A DNA stretch of 6,464 nt, taken from NCBI GenBank assembly GCA_025934455.1, contig JAICYA010000124.1, positions 1 to 6,464 of the forward strand, written 5' to 3'. Shown here piece after piece: positions 5,509 to 6,464 of the stretch (position 1 is its first letter; every line of letters begins with the position of its first letter). The position numbers and the translations under genes were made by a program. The notes below the pieces were generated by a model. It saw only the letters and a program-made list of their open reading frames with translations, ran no database searches and was not told the origin of the DNA. This DNA is from Rudaea sp. (GTDB lineage: Bacteria; Pseudomonadota; Gammaproteobacteria; Xanthomonadales; Rhodanobacteraceae).

Positions 5509-6464
5509 ATGGCCCGCCCCAGCCGTTCCACGGAAATCGAAACCGCGTTGTTGGAAGCGGTAGCTACCCACCCCCACGATCTTGTGGGCATGGTCGCCGC
5601 ACAACTAGGGTTATCGACTGCGCGGGTCAGTACGCAAGTGCGGCCGCTGGTGGCGGAAGGCTATCTGGACAAGTCGGGATCAACGCGTCCCACCTATGCA
5701 CTGGGACGCAATCGCCGCTTTCAACGCAGCTTTCCGCGTACCGGATTCGCAGAGGACACGGTCTGGTCCGCGAATCTGTCGCCGTTGCTACGTGAAGTGC
5801 CCCGCAACGTGCTCGACATTGCGCATTACGGCACGAGCGAAATGATCAACAACGCCGTCGACCATTCCGGGGCGGGACATGTCACCGTACGCATGGATTT
5901 GCGCGATGGCCGTTTGTTCCTGTCGGTCTCCGATGACGGCATCGGCATCTTCCGCAAAATCACCCAGGCCCTGGACCTGCCGGACGAACGCCTGGCCCTG
6001 CTCGAATTGTCGAAAGGCAAGTTCACCACGGATCCCAAGCATCATTCGGGAGAAGGCGTGTTTTTCACTTCGCGCATGTTCGACAATTTCCAGATCGTCT
6101 CCGGCGGACTGGTGTTCGACCACCACGACGGGTGGGATAACGACGTGCTGTTCGACCAGGCCGATGCTCCGCGGGCAGGCACGAGCGTCTATATGGCGAT
6201 CGACACCGCGTCGCAACGGACGGTGAGTGAAGTCTTCACGGCGTACTCCAGCGGCCCCGAAGACTACACGTTTGCGAGAACCGTCGTGCCGGTGCGACTA
6301 GCGCAAGTAGGCGACGAAAACCTTGTCTCGCGCTCGCAAGCCAAACGCCTACTGCAGCGCGTGGACCGGTTCCGCCATGTGGTGCTCGATTTCGACAGCG
6401 TGAGCAATATCGGTCAAGCCTTCGCCGACGAGATATTCCGCGTATTCGCGCTCGCGCATCCAGA
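5509..6464 (+). CDS. Winged-HTH / GHKL ATPase / STAS-like (DUF4325-type) fusion regulator, 3' end missing
   Basis: The frame is open from the ATG at 5509 to the right edge (318 codons). An in-frame TAG at 5497-5499 excludes a longer start. Residues about 8-66 form a winged helix: TALLEAVATHP, MVAAQLGLSTARVSTQVRPL (recognition helix), then a GYLDKSGSTRPTYALG wing. Residues about 95-235 are a GHKL ATPase: N-box TSEMINNAVDHS (Glu111, Asn115, His119), resembling the Glu/Asn of the SpoIIAB/RsbW anti-sigma kinases; G1 box DDGIGIF (142-148); G2 box HHSGEGVFF (178-186). Residues from about 274 (SRSQAKRLLQRVDRF, VVLDFDSVSNIGQAFADEIF) begin a STAS-like domain of the type I recall as DUF4325, cut by the edge. 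There is no signal peptide, membrane segment, sensor domain or H-box, so it is not an ordinary sensor kinase. Leu codons TTA and CTA and an AGA and an ATA codon are unlike dcp. ATP binding and DNA binding are predicted; regulated genes and signal are unknown. Confidence 0.85.
   Translation, partial: MARPSRSTEIETALLEAVATHPHDLVGMVAAQLGLSTARVSTQVRPLVAEGYLDKSGSTRPTYALGRNRRFQRSFPRTGFAEDTVWSANLSPLLREVPRNVLDIAHYGTSEMINNAVDHSGAGHVTVRMDLRDGRLFLSVSDDGIGIFRKITQALDLPDERLALLELSKGKFTTDPKHHSGEGVFFTSRMFDNFQIVSGGLVFDHHDGWDNDVLFDQADAPRAGTSVYMAIDTASQRTVSEVFTAYSSGPEDYTFARTVVPVRLAQVGDENLVSRSQAKRLLQRVDRFRHVVLDFDSVSNIGQAFADEIFRVFALAHP

Noticed and set aside
5484..5795. A 103-codon plus-strand frame starting at 5484
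   Set aside because: It overlaps the winged-helix coding region in another frame. Its composition is Ser/Gly/Arg-rich without domain features, and the frame from 5509 is clearly the coding one.
5788..6216. A 142-codon minus-strand frame opposite the wHTH-ATPase gene
   Set aside because: It is antisense to a gene with intact N, G1 and G2 boxes, and it has no ribosome-binding site or recognisable domain.

Overview
The window is GC-rich chromosomal DNA with strong GC3 codon bias. It comes from a Gram-negative proteobacterium, probably the Xanthomonadales/Rhodanobacteraceae group. That placement is an inference from the codon bias, the signal-peptide-bearing bacterial tricorn protease and the lipoprotein form of the M3 peptidase Dcp. 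Only an alignment search could settle the genus. No RNA genes, CRISPR arrays or insertion sequences were seen.

Layout. From the left edge to 2651 (minus strand) lies most of an exported tricorn-type S41 protease: signal peptide, beta-propellers, helical C1 domain with the catalytic His, PDZ domain. The C2 domain with the serine nucleophile lies beyond the left edge. A 128-bp divergent intergenic region (2652-2779) follows, with a dyad that includes the tricorn Shine-Dalgarno sequence. On the plus strand come a 115-residue orphan protein (2780-3127) and, 53 bp later, a complete Dcp-type M3 metallopeptidase with a lipobox (3181-5364). Dcp ends at a strong intrinsic terminator (5390-5415).

After the terminator the base composition drops sharply. 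A roughly 90-bp AT-rich stretch carries two and a half imperfect 22-bp tandem repeats, each beginning TTTAACT, running almost to the start codon of the last gene. That gene (5509 to the right edge, 3' end missing) encodes a winged-helix DNA-binding domain, a GHKL/anti-sigma-type ATPase domain and the beginning of a STAS-like (DUF4325-type) domain. It is the least ordinary item here: the kinase-like and STAS modules of a partner switch joined to a DNA-binding head in one chain, behind a repeat array that looks like an operator.

How the genes may work together. Tricorn (protein or long peptide to short peptides) and Dcp (short peptides to C-terminal dipeptides) are sequential activities, and both carry export signals. 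The divergent pair may therefore form a periplasmic/outer-membrane peptide-degradation unit. The right-hand regulator is separated by a terminator and a compositional break and appears to be an independent locus continuing to the right.
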